Shown: positions 1 through 8,945 of the stretch, piece by piece
Layout of the letters: each line of letters begins with the position of its first letter
Numbering within the stretch: the first letter of the stretch is position 1
Made by a program: the position numbers and the translations under genes
Notes under the pieces: model-generated
The model's database searches: none
The model's input: the letters and a program-made list of their open reading frames with translations, nothing else
What the model was told of the DNA's origin: nothing
Assembly: GCA_964482495.1 (NCBI GenBank)
Contig: CAYZXS010000016.1
Coordinates: 12,629 to 76,628, forward strand
Reading direction: 5' to 3'
Source of the DNA: J029 sp964482495
Lineage (GTDB): Bacteria > Planctomycetota > UBA1135
Length of the DNA: 64,000 nucleotides

Positions 1-432
1 GGCACCGACGGCTCGGGCGCCGAGCTGATCATCCGCCCGCACGGTGGCGCCAAGGCGCCCACGACCGCCGAATCCCTCGCGGACGGCACGCACCTGCTGC
101 GCATGAAGGGCCGCGAGGTCTACCGCTTCGCGGTCGAGAAGATGACCCACATCATGGAGTGGGCCATGGAGGGCCAGAACCCGCTCGAGCTGGGCTGGGT
201 GGTGCCGCACCAGGTCAACGCCCGGATCCTCGAGACCGCCACCGAGCGGCTGGCGATCCCGCGCGAGAAGGTGGTGGTCAACATCGACCGCCTCGGCAAC
301 ACCTCCGCCGCCTCGATCCCGATCATCCTCTCCGAGCTCTGGGAGCAGAAGAAGTTGGAAGAAGGAAAGTTCCTCGTGCTGGCGACCTTCGGCGCCGGCC
401 TGACCTGGGCGGGGGCCCGCGTCCGATGGTGA
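1..432 (+). CDS. fabH: 3-oxoacyl-ACP synthase III, C-terminal part (5' end outside window)
   Basis: The window opens inside this gene; the frame is open from base 1 and ends at TGA 430-432. FabH condenses acetyl-CoA with malonyl-ACP to start fatty-acid synthesis. The C-terminal half of the thiolase fold is visible: the catalytic His in VVPHQVN and the catalytic Asn in GNTSAAS, both at the expected spacing, preceded by the MKGREVYRFAV segment typical of FabH. The active-site Cys lies upstream of the window. The stop overlaps the fabD start by 7 nt, so the two are probably translationally coupled. Family assignment is firm; only the 5' end is missing. Confidence 0.93.
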   Translation, partial: GTDGSGAELIIRPHGGAKAPTTAESLADGTHLLRMKGREVYRFAVEKMTHIMEWAMEGQNPLELGWVVPHQVNARILETATERLAIPREKVVVNIDRLGNTSAASIPIILSELWEQKKLEEGKFLVLATFGAGLTWAGARVRW

Positions 433-1388
433 CCGGCCCCGGCCTGCTGCTGCCCGGCCAGGGCGCCCAGGGCGTCGGCATGGGCGCCGACTTCGCCGCC
501 GCCAGCGCCGCCGCCAAGGCGCGTTTCGCGCAGGCGGACGAGGTCCTGGGCATCCCGCTCACCCAGCTGTGCTTCGAGGGTCCGCTCGAGGAGCTGACCA
601 AGACCGACGTCGCCCAGCCGGCGATCTACGTCTGCGGCATGGCCGCCCTGGCAGCCCTCGAGGAGCGCCTCGGTCGCCCGCTCGAGCCCTCCATGGCCGC
701 CGGCCTGTCCCTGGGCGAGTACACCGCCCTGGCCGCCGCCGGCGCCTTGTCCTTCGAGGACGGCCTGCGGCTGGTGCGCCTGCGCGGCGCCGCCATGCAG
801 GACGCCAGCGACGCCAAGCCCTCGTCGATGACCTCGGTCATGGGCGGGGAGACCGCCGACCTGGAGCGGCTGTGCGCCGAGGTCCAGGCCGAGACCGGCG
901 CCGTCTGCCAGGTCGCCAACCTGAACAGCCCGGGGCAGACCGTGGTCAGCGGTGAGATCGCCGCCCTCGACCGCTTCGAGGAGCGCGCCCCCGAGGCCGG
1001 CGCCAAGCGCGCCGTCCGCCTGAACGTCGCCGGCGCCTTCCACAGCGAGGTCATGCGGCCGGCCGCCGAGCGGCTCGGCGCCGCCCTGGCCGAGACCGCC
1101 TTCCAGGCGCCCTGCTGCCCGGTGTGGCAGAACGCCACCGCCGCCCCCGAGACCGACCCGGACCGGCTGCGCGCCAACCTGATGGCGCAGCTGACCGCGC
1201 CGGTGCGGTGGGAGGAGTCCTTCCGCGGCATGGTCGAGGCCGCCGGCGAGACGCCCTTCCTCGAGCCGGCGCCCGGCCGGGTCCTGGCCGGCCTGGCGCG
1301 CAAGATCGTGCGCGGCACCAAGGTCCACTCCCTCCACGAGGCCGGCGCCTTGGAGGGCCTGACCGGCGAGCTGTCCGCGCCCGCCTGA
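426..1388 (+). CDS. fabD: Malonyl-CoA:ACP transacylase
   Basis: FabD loads malonyl groups from CoA onto ACP for chain elongation. The ATG at 426 overlaps the fabH stop and begins directly with the family N-terminus (LLLPGQGAQ); the frame is open further upstream, but that is inside fabH. The 320-residue product has the nucleophile Ser95 in GLSLGEY (the GHSLGE variant with Leu), the substrate-binding Arg120 and the catalytic His206 in GAFHSEVM. Length is normal for the family. It sits second in fabH-fabD-fabG-acpP-fabF, which settles its role. Confidence 0.95.
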   Translation: MVTGPGLLLPGQGAQGVGMGADFAAASAAAKARFAQADEVLGIPLTQLCFEGPLEELTKTDVAQPAIYVCGMAALAALEERLGRPLEPSMAAGLSLGEYTALAAAGALSFEDGLRLVRLRGAAMQDASDAKPSSMTSVMGGETADLERLCAEVQAETGAVCQVANLNSPGQTVVSGEIAALDRFEERAPEAGAKRAVRLNVAGAFHSEVMRPAAERLGAALAETAFQAPCCPVWQNATAAPETDPDRLRANLMAQLTAPVRWEESFRGMVEAAGETPFLEPAPGRVLAGLARKIVRGTKVHSLHEAGALEGLTGELSAPA

Positions 1389-1436
1389 GCGGCGCCGCGG
1401 CTCCTCGTCCCTACCCTCGAACCTGACCGCATCCGG

Positions 1437-2180
1437 ATGGAACTCCAAGAGCAACGCGTCCTCGTCACCGGTGCCTCCCGCGGCATCGGCAAGGCCATCG
1501 CCGTCGAACTCGCCGCCCAGGGCGCCCGCGTCGCCGGGCTCGCCACGCGGCTCGAGAACCTCGAGGCCACCGGAAGGGAGGTCGAGGCGGCCGGCGGCGG
1601 CTTCCTGCCCTTGGCCGGCGACATCGCCGATCCCGCCACCGCCGCCGCCTGCGTCGCCGCCATGACCGAGCAGTGGGGGGGCGTCGACTGCCTGGTGGCC
1701 AACGCCGGCATCACCAAGGACGGCCTGCTGATGCGGATGTCGGCCGAGGACTTCGGCTCGGTGGTCGCGACCAACCTGGGCGGCGCCTTCCACTTCCTGA
1801 AGGCCGTGACCCGGCCGATGATGAAGGCCCGCGCCGGCCGCGTGGTCCTGATCGGCTCGGTGGTGGCCAGCGTCGGCAACCCTGGCCAGGCCAATTACTG
1901 CGCCGCCAAGGCCGGCCTGCACGGCCTGGCCCGCTCCGCCGCCCTGGAGCTGGGCGGAAGGGGAATCACCGTCAATGTCGTGGCCCCGGGCTTCATCGAG
2001 ACCGATATGACCTCCGATCTGCCGGAGGCCGCCCGCGACGCCATGACCGCCAAGATCGCCCTGGGGCGCCCGGGGAGGCCCGAGGACGTCGCCGGAGCGG
2101 TCCGTTTCCTGGCCGGGCCCATGGGAGCCTACGTCACCGGGCAGGTGCTGCTCGTGGACGGGGGGCTTTCCCTGGGTTGA
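1437..2180 (+). CDS. fabG: 3-oxoacyl-ACP reductase
   Basis: A short-chain dehydrogenase of 247 residues that reduces 3-oxoacyl-ACP with NADPH. The Rossmann motif TGASRGIG lies at residues 11-18, NAG at 89-91, and the catalytic triad is Ser141, Tyr154 and Lys158 (YCAAK). The NAGITKDGLLMRM segment is characteristic of FabG rather than of generic SDRs. It starts at ATG 1437, 48 nt after fabD, and lies between fabD and acpP, supporting a fatty-acid-synthesis role. Confidence 0.95.
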   Translation: MELQEQRVLVTGASRGIGKAIAVELAAQGARVAGLATRLENLEATGREVEAAGGGFLPLAGDIADPATAAACVAAMTEQWGGVDCLVANAGITKDGLLMRMSAEDFGSVVATNLGGAFHFLKAVTRPMMKARAGRVVLIGSVVASVGNPGQANYCAAKAGLHGLARSAALELGGRGITVNVVAPGFIETDMTSDLPEAARDAMTAKIALGRPGRPEDVAGAVRFLAGPMGAYVTGQVLLVDGGLSLG

Positions 2181-2280
2181 GGCCGTTCCTACAATCTGCG
2201 CCCCCAGCAGGCCGGAACCCCTCCGGGCCTGTTTCCCTGTGACCCGGCCTACCCCGCCCGGATCCCCTCTGGAGAACGAA

Positions 2281-2520
2281 GTGAGCGACGTCCAAGAGAA
2301 GGTCTACGAGATCATCTGCGAGCACATGGGTGCTTCGCGCGACAAGCTGGCCCCCGAGACCAGCTTCATCAACGACCTCGGTGCTGACAGCCTCGATACC
2401 GTGGAACTGGTGATGGAGTTCGAAAGCGCTTTCGACATCACCATCCCCGACGAGGATGCCGAGAAGATCCAAACCGTCGGCGACGCCGTCACCTACATCA
2501 CCTCCAAGGTCGGCAGCTGA
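2281..2520 (+). CDS. acpP: Acyl carrier protein
   Basis: A 79-residue acidic helical protein that carries the growing acyl chain on a 4'-phosphopantetheine arm. The attachment Ser37 is in the DSL motif (LGADSLDTVEL). I chose GTG 2281 because a GGAG ribosome-binding site ends 6 nt before it and the product then matches the usual ACP length. An in-frame start at 2239 would add a proline-rich tail without homology. Between fabG and acpP there is a TACAAT hexamer (2190-2195) that could be a weak -10 for a separate acpP transcript, as ACP is usually needed in excess. Confidence 0.95.
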   Translation: MSDVQEKVYEIICEHMGASRDKLAPETSFINDLGADSLDTVELVMEFESAFDITIPDEDAEKIQTVGDAVTYITSKVGS

Positions 2521-2553
2521 GCTTCGGCTCGGTTCCGGACCGTCGAGGAACGG

Positions 2554-3816
2554 ATGTCCCCGTCCCAGCACCGCGTCGTCGTGACCGGGGTGGGAGCGAT
2601 CACTCCGCTCGCCAGCGGCGCCCAGGTCAATTTCGACCGGCTGCTGGCGGGGGAGAGCGGCATCGCGCCCATCACCAAGTTCGACCCCAGCGATCAGGGA
2701 ACCCGGATCGCGGGCGAGGTCTTCGGCAAGACCTACCAGGCCGAGGAGCACTTCGACCGCCAGGAACTGCGGCGGCTCGATCCCTTCAGCCAGATCGGTC
2801 TCGTCGCCGCCCGCGAGGCGATGGCGGACGCCGGCCTGGAGAAGGGCAGCTTCGATCCGCTGCGCGGCGGCACCATCCTGGGGTCGGGCATCGGCGGCAT
2901 CAACACCACGCTGTCCGGCTACGACACCATCAACGCCGGCGGACCCCGGAGGGTGACCCCCTTCTACGTGCCCAACCTGATGCCCAACGCCCTGCCGGGC
3001 AACGTGGCCATCGAGTTCGGGCTGGCCGGGCCCTGCTTCCTGACCGCCTCGGCCTGCGCCTCCAGCGGCCACGCCATCGGCCTGGCCATGCGGGAGATCC
3101 GCGACGGCCGCGCCGACGTGGTGGTCACCGGGGGCACGGAGGCCAGCCTGGTCCCCGTGACCTTGGCCGGCTTCAGCCGCCTGCGCGCCTTGAGCACGCG
3201 GAACGACGAGCCCGAGGCCGCCTCGCGCCCCTTCGACCGCGACCGGGACGGCTTCGTCCTGGGCGACGGCGGCGCCATCCTGGTGCTCGAGTCCGAGGCA
3301 CACGCCAAGGCCCGCGGCGCCCGCGTCTACTGCGAGATGGCCGGCTTCGGCCAGAGCGACGACGCCGGCCACATCACCGCCCCCGACGAGACCGGTCAGC
3401 GGCCGTCGCTGGCGATGACCTACGCCATGGCCGACGGTGGCATCGACCCCTCCGAGGTCGACTACATCAACGCTCACGGCACCTCTACCCAGCTCAACGA
3501 CCAGATGGAGACCCAGGCGATCAAGCTCGCCCTGGGGGAGGAGGCCGCCCGCGCGACGGCGATCTCCTCGACCAAGTCGATGGTCGGCCACCTGCTGGGC
3601 GGAGCCTCCGCCATCGAGGCGGTGGTCGCGGCGCTGACGCTGCACCGCGGCGTCGCCCACGGCACCAAGAACCTCGAGAACCCCGACGTCGAGAACGGCT
3701 GCGATCTCGACTACATCCCCGAGCTGCGCCGAGAAGGCACGTTCCGGGCTGCCCTGTCGAATTCCTTCGGCTTCGGCGGCCACAACGTCTGCCTCGCCTT
3801 CCGCCGCAGCGAATGA
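2554..3816 (+). CDS. fabF: 3-oxoacyl-ACP synthase II
   Basis: The elongation condensing enzyme, 420 residues. The Cys-His-His triad is Cys168 (SACASSGH), His308 (NAHGTSTQLND) and His346 (VGHLLGGAS), with the usual glycine-rich C-terminal motif (NSFGFGGHN). A GAGGAA ribosome-binding site precedes ATG 2554. It follows acpP by 33 nt, the common acpP-fabF arrangement. This closes the fatty-acid cluster. Confidence 0.95.
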   Translation: MSPSQHRVVVTGVGAITPLASGAQVNFDRLLAGESGIAPITKFDPSDQGTRIAGEVFGKTYQAEEHFDRQELRRLDPFSQIGLVAAREAMADAGLEKGSFDPLRGGTILGSGIGGINTTLSGYDTINAGGPRRVTPFYVPNLMPNALPGNVAIEFGLAGPCFLTASACASSGHAIGLAMREIRDGRADVVVTGGTEASLVPVTLAGFSRLRALSTRNDEPEAASRPFDRDRDGFVLGDGGAILVLESEAHAKARGARVYCEMAGFGQSDDAGHITAPDETGQRPSLAMTYAMADGGIDPSEVDYINAHGTSTQLNDQMETQAIKLALGEEAARATAISSTKSMVGHLLGGASAIEAVVAALTLHRGVAHGTKNLENPDVENGCDLDYIPELRREGTFRAALSNSFGFGGHNVCLAFRRSE

Positions 3817-3850
3817 CCGCGCCCGGGCGGCTCGCCGGGACCCCATAGCC

Positions 3851-4186
3851 GTGAAGCAGAAGTTCGCTGACGCGCTCCGCAGCTACCGCAAGGAGCTGTT
3901 CAAGATCCAGCACGACCCGAGTCAGCTCGAAGAGCTCACCAAGGACGCCCTCCATCAGTCGGAGGAGACGCTGGACAACGCTTACCACTACCACTTCCAC
4001 AAGCTGCCGGACGCCTCCCGGGCCGAGATCATCAACATGATCAACAACTACACCCTGGAAGCGCTGCTGCCGCCGATCGTGGAGAAAATCACCCGCCGTC
4101 AGGTCCTGCTCGAGAAGCAGCTCGACCTGCTGGTCCACCTGCTCGAGGACGCCCTCGACAAGATCGGGGTCGAGGACGACAAGTGA
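3851..4186 (+). CDS. Uncharacterised 111-residue helical protein
   Basis: I do not recognise a family. The product (GTG start at 3851) is predicted almost entirely helical and charged, without signal peptide or membrane segment. It has a central histidine/tyrosine patch (YHYHFHK) and an amphipathic leucine-rich C-terminus (LLEKQLDLLVHLLEDAL), suggesting a small oligomer or adaptor. It follows fabF by 34 nt, and its TGA overlaps the GTG of the next gene (GTGA, 4183-4186), so it is cotranscribed with, and probably translationally coupled to, the uridylyltransferase. Confidence 0.6.
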   Translation: MKQKFADALRSYRKELFKIQHDPSQLEELTKDALHQSEETLDNAYHYHFHKLPDASRAEIINMINNYTLEALLPPIVEKITRRQVLLEKQLDLLVHLLEDALDKIGVEDDK

Positions 4187-5565
4187 CCCCGGAGGTGCCG
4201 ACCGACCTTCAGGCCGCGCTCGACGAGCGCGGCCTGATTTCCGTTCTGGAGCCTGCGCGCCGGGCCGGAGGCGGGGCCACCGCCGCCCTGATCCGCGAGC
4301 TCCAGCAGTTGGACTGGCAGGTCCTCGACCGCCAGCGCCGCGCCCTCCAGGCCGGCGCGCCGGCCGCTCCGGGCGCCTTGGCGCCGCCGCCGCTGGCGCC
4401 GCCCTCCACCGACGCCGGTCCCGAGACCGCCGCCGCCGCCGCTGCCGGCTGGGAGGCCCTGCGGGCCGGCAGGGTGGCGCTCTGCACGGTGGCGGGGGGG
4501 CAGGCCTCCCGGCTGGGCTTCGACGGCCCCAAGGGCGCCTACCCGCTCGGGCCGGTGACCGGCGCCAGCCTGTTCCAGATGATGGCGGGCCAGGTGGCGA
4601 GGCTGCGGCAGCGCAGCGGGTCGCCGATCCCGTGGATCATCCAGACCGGGCCCGACAACCACCTCAGCACCCAGCGCTTCTTCGCCCGGCGGAACTGGTT
4701 CGGCCTCGGCAGCGCCAGCGTGAGCTTCGTCTGCCAGGGCACCTTGCCGGCATTGGATCCCGACGGCGGCCTGCTGCTTTCGGCGCCGGGGCGGTTGTTC
4801 CGCAACCCCGATGGCCACGGCGGCTTCTACCGAGCGCTCCAGGCCGGCGGCCTCTACGAGCAGCTCCGGCGCCAGGGCGTCGACCTGCTGTTCTACTGCC
4901 AGGTCGACAATCCGCTGGTGCGGATGGGGGACCCGGCCTTCCTCGGCCACCACCTGCTGCAGCAGGCCGAGATGTCGGTGAAGGTGGTCGAGAAGACCGC
5001 GCCCGGCGAGAAGGTCGGCTTGGTCGCCCTGGTCGACGGCACCGCGTCCTGCATCGAGTACTCCGACCTCTCGGAGGAGCTCGCCGCCGAGCGCGCCGAG
5101 GACGGCGGCCTGCGCTTCCGCGCCGGCAACATCGCCATCCACGCCTTCGACCTCGGCTTCGCCGAGCGCATCGCCGGCTCCGAGCTGGAGCTGCACCTGG
5201 CCCGGAAGCAGGTCGCGGCCCTCGACGGCGGCCTCGACCCGGTGCTGCGGGACGGGGTCAAGTTCGAGACCTTCGTCTTCGACGCCCTGCCGCTGGCCGC
5301 TCGGGCGGTGGTCCAGATGTGCCCGCGCGAGGAGGAGTTCGCGCCGGTCAAGAACCGCAGCGGCAGCGACTCGATCCTGAGCTCGCGGCAGGCCCTCGAC
5401 CGTCGCTCCCGCGCCTGGCTGGAAGGCGCCCCGGCGGGGGGTGACCTCCCCGAGGGCCGTTGGATCGAGCTGCAGGTCGGCGTGGCCCTCGACCGCGAGG
5501 ACCTCCAGGACCGCGCCGACGCCTTGCGCCGCCGCTGCGGCGGAGCCTTGGTCGGGGTCGACTAG
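4183..5565 (+). CDS. UDPGP-family uridylyltransferase (UDP-GlcNAc/UDP-glucose pyrophosphorylase-like)
   Basis: A 460-residue nucleotidyltransferase of the eukaryote-like UDPGP type 1 family, which makes UDP-sugars from UTP and a sugar-1-phosphate. The nucleotide-binding motif is GGQASRLGFDGPKG (standard GGxGTRLG), with QTGPDNH, YCQVDNP, GNIAIHAF and EEFAPVKN further on. The Thr of the GTRLG loop is Ser here. Substrate (GlcNAc-1-P or Glc-1-P) cannot be decided from the sequence. The GTG start overlaps the previous stop. An Ala-rich stretch around residues 55-90 is probably a linker. Confidence 0.8.
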   Translation: MTPEVPTDLQAALDERGLISVLEPARRAGGGATAALIRELQQLDWQVLDRQRRALQAGAPAAPGALAPPPLAPPSTDAGPETAAAAAAGWEALRAGRVALCTVAGGQASRLGFDGPKGAYPLGPVTGASLFQMMAGQVARLRQRSGSPIPWIIQTGPDNHLSTQRFFARRNWFGLGSASVSFVCQGTLPALDPDGGLLLSAPGRLFRNPDGHGGFYRALQAGGLYEQLRRQGVDLLFYCQVDNPLVRMGDPAFLGHHLLQQAEMSVKVVEKTAPGEKVGLVALVDGTASCIEYSDLSEELAAERAEDGGLRFRAGNIAIHAFDLGFAERIAGSELELHLARKQVAALDGGLDPVLRDGVKFETFVFDALPLAARAVVQMCPREEEFAPVKNRSGSDSILSSRQALDRRSRAWLEGAPAGGDLPEGRWIELQVGVALDREDLQDRADALRRRCGGALVGVD

Positions 5566-5592
5566 GGGGGCCCGGGTCCCTCCTGCGCCCAG

Positions 5593-5621
5593 TTGACCCT
5601 CACGCCGGGCGCTGGGACGAT
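5593..5621 (+). promoter_or_regulatory. Candidate promoter of the tRNA-Leu gene
   Basis: A TTGACC -35 hexamer (5593-5598, five of six consensus positions) is followed after exactly 17 nt by GACGAT (5616-5621), a weak -10. Transcription would begin a few bases before the mature tRNA 5' end at 5633. Confidence 0.4.
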
Positions 5622-5632
5622 GGCGCCTTCAT

Positions 5633-5719
5633 GCCGGAGTGGCGGAATTGGCAGACGCGACGGATTCAAAATCCGTTTCCCGCAAGGGAGTAGGGGTTCG
5701 AGTCCCCTCTCCGGCACCA
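5633..5719 (+). tRNA. tRNA-Leu (anticodon CAA)
   Basis: A class II tRNA of 87 nt with encoded CCA (5717-5719). The acceptor stem pairs GCCGGAG (5633-5639) with CTCCGGC (5709-5715), the discriminator is A5716, and the anticodon stem ACGGA/TCCGT encloses loop TTCAAAA with anticodon CAA at 5667-5669. A long variable arm and a T-arm with GGTTCGAGTCC follow. It reads UUG leucine codons. Confidence 0.97.
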
Positions 5720-5722
5720 CCT

Positions 5723-5746
5723 GACCGAGCGGCGGAGCCGTCGGTC
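5723..5746 (+). terminator. Hairpin just after tRNA-Leu, possible terminator
   Basis: GACCGA (5723-5728) pairs with TCGGTC (5741-5746); inside, CGGC (5730-5733) pairs with GCCG (5737-5740), leaving a single bulged G and a 3-nt loop. It begins 4 nt after the CCA end. There is no clear T-tract, so it may only be a processing or stability element. Confidence 0.4.
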
Positions 5747-6042
5747 CTTCGATCGGCTCTGGTGCCCCTGCGAGCGGGGGCTCTCGGCGCCCGTTGAGGC
5801 CCAGCGGGGCTCCCAAGGGCCTCCAGGGGGCTCTCTGGACTGGCCTCCCCTCCCAGGCCGCGCCTCTGCCCGGTGGACCTCGGTCGAGGAAACCGGAATT
5901 TCGGCCGCCGGAGGCCTGGGCGGTCCTGGTTTTCATGGCATGATGGAGCCGCGGCCGCCTGAGCTTCGCAGGCGATGTCCATCCTCCCGCTGGGCGGTCG
6001 CGCTGTCTCATCCCCTGAAGTTCCCAACCAGGAGTGCCACGC
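5747..6042. other. Gene-free stretch upstream of the FG-GAP protein gene
   Basis: About 300 nt without a convincing reading frame; short open frames here have no ribosome-binding site or recognisable product. I see no good promoter consensus. It probably holds the 5' untranslated region and promoter of the gene starting at 6043, with an AGGAG ribosome-binding site at 6030-6034. Confidence 0.5.
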
Positions 6043-8265
6043 GTGCGCCCGTTCCCCTTCCTTTCCCTTACTCTCCCGGCGGCCGCCTTGCTTGTCGCAG
6101 GCCCCTTGGCCGCCCAAGGTCCGATCCACACGGTACTCGGCGACGGCGCCTATGACGGTCTCGGCCGCTCCGTGAGCTGGGTCGGCGACCTCAACGGCGA
6201 CGGCTTCGATGAGTTCATCGCCGGCGCCCCGCTCGACGACAACAACGGCCAAGAGAGCGGCATGGCCCGCCTCTTCAACGGCTCGAACGGGATCTCCCTG
6301 TTCGACATCGACGGCCAGAACCAGGGCGACGAGTTCGGCGGCGCCGTGGCCGGCGTCGGCGACGTCAACGGAGACGGCACCCCTGACTTCGCGGTCGGCG
6401 CCATGCTCGACGACAACCTCGCCCCCGGCGGCGGCATGGTCCAGGTCTACTCGGGCGCCAACTACTCGCTGATCCACCAGTGGGACGGCCCCGGGAACAC
6501 CGACATGCTCGGCTGCGACATCGCCGGCGCCGGCGACATCAACGGCGACGGCTATGACGACGTCATCGTCGGCGCTCGCCAGCGCTACGACAGCTCCAGC
6601 GCCAACCCCGGCTACGTGAACGTCTACTCGGGCGCCACCGGGGCGGTCCTGTTCACCCTCACCGGCGGCATCACGGCCAACCTCCAGTTCGGCTACTCGG
6701 TGGCCGGCGGCCGGGACTGCGACGGCGACGGCACCAACGACATTGCCGTGGGCGTCTACGGCGACGACACCACCGCCCTCAACGCCGGCGCGGCCTGGGT
6801 CTTCTCCGGCGCCACCGGCGCGGCGATCATCACCGTCTTCGGCGATAACCCGCAGGACCACCTCGGCAACGACGTGTCCCTGATCGGCGACGTCAACGGC
6901 GACGGCAAGGCCGACCTGTTGGCCTGCGCCCTCGGCGACGACACCAACGGCGCCGCCTCCGGCATGGTCCGGGTCTTCTCCGGCGACACCGGCACCGTCC
7001 TTGCCACCATCCGCGGCGGCTCCGGCGGCGACGAGTTCGGCTACTCCTGCAGCGAGTACGCCGACATCACCGGCGACAGCGTCGAGGAATTCCTGGTCGG
7101 CTCCTGGCGCGAGGATTCGGTCGGCAACGCCGACGTCGGCATGGTGCACGTCATCGACGGCGCCACCTTCGCCATCCACCAGTCCGCCGAGGGCCAGACC
7201 TCCGACCGCCTCGGCTTCGACTGCAACCGCGCCGGCGACGTCAACGGCGACGGCGTCGAGGACTACATCGGCGGCGCCTCCCAGTACGGCTCCCCCGGCG
7301 GCAACGGCGCCGGCTTCGCGGTCGTCTACGACGCCACCCAGATCCCGCCGCCGCCGCCGCTGAAGTGGCCCAACGTGCCCGCCAGCTTCGTCGCCACCGG
7401 CACCTCCTGGCCGGAGAACTTCGACAGCTACGGCGGCGTCGTCCCGGCCCACATGGCCGTGAACGAGCTGGTGACCTACACCCGCGGCCCGAACCCGGAC
7501 GCGTGGTGCAACATCGGTCAGAACGGCCCGACCACCGGCGGCCCCGCCAACATCATCCCGAACAGCGGCGCCTACATGCTCGAGATGGGGGGCAACCCCA
7601 ACGGCATGGCCGGCACCCAGGAGTACAGCAACGGCCTGGTCATCGGCCTCAACGGCGCCGGCAACCCCGGCCTGGTGCTGGACTTCATGGCCTACAACCT
7701 GGACGAGGAGGGCAGCCTGGATGACGGCATCTGGGTCTCCAACGACGGCGTCTTCTGGGAGCAGATGTTCTCCAGCTACCTGACCGTCTCCACCACCGCC
7801 TGGGACCCGGTCACCGACATCGACCTGAGCACCTCCTCGGTCTCGACGGCCGGCGACTTCTACCTGCTGATCGCCGAGTCGGATAACACCCAGCTTGGCG
7901 TGACCGACGGCATCTGCATCGACGACGTCGTGGTCCGCACCGCCGGTCCGCTGCCGCCGACCCTGGCGGTCTACAACCTGGTGGCCGGCAGCCTGGTCAC
8001 CATCGAGGTCACCAACAACAACCCCGGCGACCGGTGCCAGGTGGGCTACTCGCTCGCCGGTGGCGGCCCGATCAACAGCCCCTACGGACAGGTCTTCCTG
8101 ACCCCGCCGTACACGGCGCTGCCGCCCCTGACCGCCGACGCCACTGGGAAGGCCTCCATGGTCGCTCCGGTGCCGCCGATCGCCTCGGGCGTGAACATCT
8201 GGATGCACGCGCTGAACATCACCCAGGGCGTGCTGACCAACCCGATCGCGACCACCATCCTCTAG
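6043..8265 (+). CDS. Secreted FG-GAP (integrin-alpha-like) beta-propeller protein
   Basis: A 740-residue exported protein. GTG 6043 is chosen because AGGAG lies 8 nt upstream and the protein then begins directly with a signal peptide (RPFPFLSLTLPAAALL, cleavage near LAAQ). Residues about 40-430 hold seven FG-GAP repeats with Ca-binding GDxNGDGxxD loops: GDLNGDGFDE, GDVNGDGTPD, GDINGDGYDD, RDCDGDGTND, GDVNGDGKAD, ADITGDSVEE and GDVNGDGVED, enough for a seven-bladed propeller. The C-terminal half is beta-rich and unassigned. Likely a cell-surface or extracellular binding protein; the ligand is unknown. It is a single-gene unit closed by a strong terminator. Confidence 0.85.
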   Translation: MRPFPFLSLTLPAAALLVAGPLAAQGPIHTVLGDGAYDGLGRSVSWVGDLNGDGFDEFIAGAPLDDNNGQESGMARLFNGSNGISLFDIDGQNQGDEFGGAVAGVGDVNGDGTPDFAVGAMLDDNLAPGGGMVQVYSGANYSLIHQWDGPGNTDMLGCDIAGAGDINGDGYDDVIVGARQRYDSSSANPGYVNVYSGATGAVLFTLTGGITANLQFGYSVAGGRDCDGDGTNDIAVGVYGDDTTALNAGAAWVFSGATGAAIITVFGDNPQDHLGNDVSLIGDVNGDGKADLLACALGDDTNGAASGMVRVFSGDTGTVLATIRGGSGGDEFGYSCSEYADITGDSVEEFLVGSWREDSVGNADVGMVHVIDGATFAIHQSAEGQTSDRLGFDCNRAGDVNGDGVEDYIGGASQYGSPGGNGAGFAVVYDATQIPPPPPLKWPNVPASFVATGTSWPENFDSYGGVVPAHMAVNELVTYTRGPNPDAWCNIGQNGPTTGGPANIIPNSGAYMLEMGGNPNGMAGTQEYSNGLVIGLNGAGNPGLVLDFMAYNLDEEGSLDDGIWVSNDGVFWEQMFSSYLTVSTTAWDPVTDIDLSTSSVSTAGDFYLLIAESDNTQLGVTDGICIDDVVVRTAGPLPPTLAVYNLVAGSLVTIEVTNNNPGDRCQVGYSLAGGGPINSPYGQVFLTPPYTALPPLTADATGKASMVAPVPPIASGVNIWMHALNITQGVLTNPIATTIL

Positions 8266-8286
8266 GGAAGGGAAGGGTCTGATTCT

Positions 8287-8319
8287 GAGCCGGGCGCCCT
8301 CGGGCGCCCGGCTCTCTTT
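8287..8319 (+). terminator. Rho-independent terminator of the FG-GAP gene
   Basis: A perfect 13-bp inverted repeat, 8287-8299 with 8302-8314, followed by TCTTT, begins 21 nt after the stop codon at 8265. Confidence 0.85.
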
Positions 8320-8360
8320 CGATAGGGCGGGGGAGGGCACCGCTGCTAAGCTCGGACTCC

Positions 8361-8945
8361 ATGGCGATCCCCCCGTCGTCTCCTCAGGACACCCTCCGCT
8401 CTCTGCTCGACCGCGCCGCCCGGGCCACCCTCCACCGGTTGGCGGGCAACCGCAACCTGGTCGATGGCTGGGCGTTGTTCGGCGCCCCGCCGGAGAAGCA
8501 GTCCGTGGTCGAGGAGCGCTGCCTCGAGGACCGGGTCCTGATCGGCCGCCTGGGCTGGCTGGTCGACTGCGGCATGGCGGAGCTGCCGGGCCTGGACGAC
8601 CTCATGGAGGGGGACCGGGCCGTCGTCCTGCTCCACGCCGTGCTCGGCTTGGGCTCACCCGAGGAGGAGCGCCATGACGGATTCCCGGAGCTGGACCCGC
8701 GCGTGGCGCTGGCCGCGGCGACTTGGGCGGCCGTCGCCGGCGGCACCGAGCCACGCTGGTCGGTGGAGGAGGGGCAGCTCTGGATCCGCTCTTCGGAGCC
8801 GGTGTCGCAGCTGCCGGCCTGGTGGCTCGAGCTGTTCCAGGCCTTCCCCGGCCTCCAGGTCAGCACAGAGCGGCTCGTCTTGGAGCTGGGGGCGAAGACG
8901 GCGCCGCCGGCCGGGGACGCGGCCGAGGCCGGCGGCCGCGCCTAG
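8361..8945 (+). CDS. Uncharacterised 194-residue protein
   Basis: No family recognised. The product is soluble, acidic and Trp-rich (LAAATWAAVAGG, PAWWLELFQAFPG), without signal peptide or clear catalytic motif. ATG 8361 lies 8 nt after a TAAGCT hexamer that may be a -10 box. It converges on the cvpA-like gene and overlaps its 3' end by 4 nt, so both genes are real only if this tail-to-tail overlap is tolerated; both have codon usage like their neighbours. Confidence 0.55.
   Translation: MAIPPSSPQDTLRSLLDRAARATLHRLAGNRNLVDGWALFGAPPEKQSVVEERCLEDRVLIGRLGWLVDCGMAELPGLDDLMEGDRAVVLLHAVLGLGSPEEERHDGFPELDPRVALAAATWAAVAGGTEPRWSVEEGQLWIRSSEPVSQLPAWWLELFQAFPGLQVSTERLVLELGAKTAPPAGDAAEAGGRA

Noticed and set aside
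120..1922. A 600-codon minus-strand open frame over fabH-fabD-fabG
   Set aside because: It is antisense to three genes with clear catalytic motifs and its product is low-complexity Gly/Ala/Arg/His without any domain; long shadow frames are expected at this GC content.
6190..7260. Repeated GACGTCAACGGCGACGGC-like units as a DNA repeat array
   Set aside because: They are codons for the Ca-binding loops of the FG-GAP repeats, diverged at synonymous positions.
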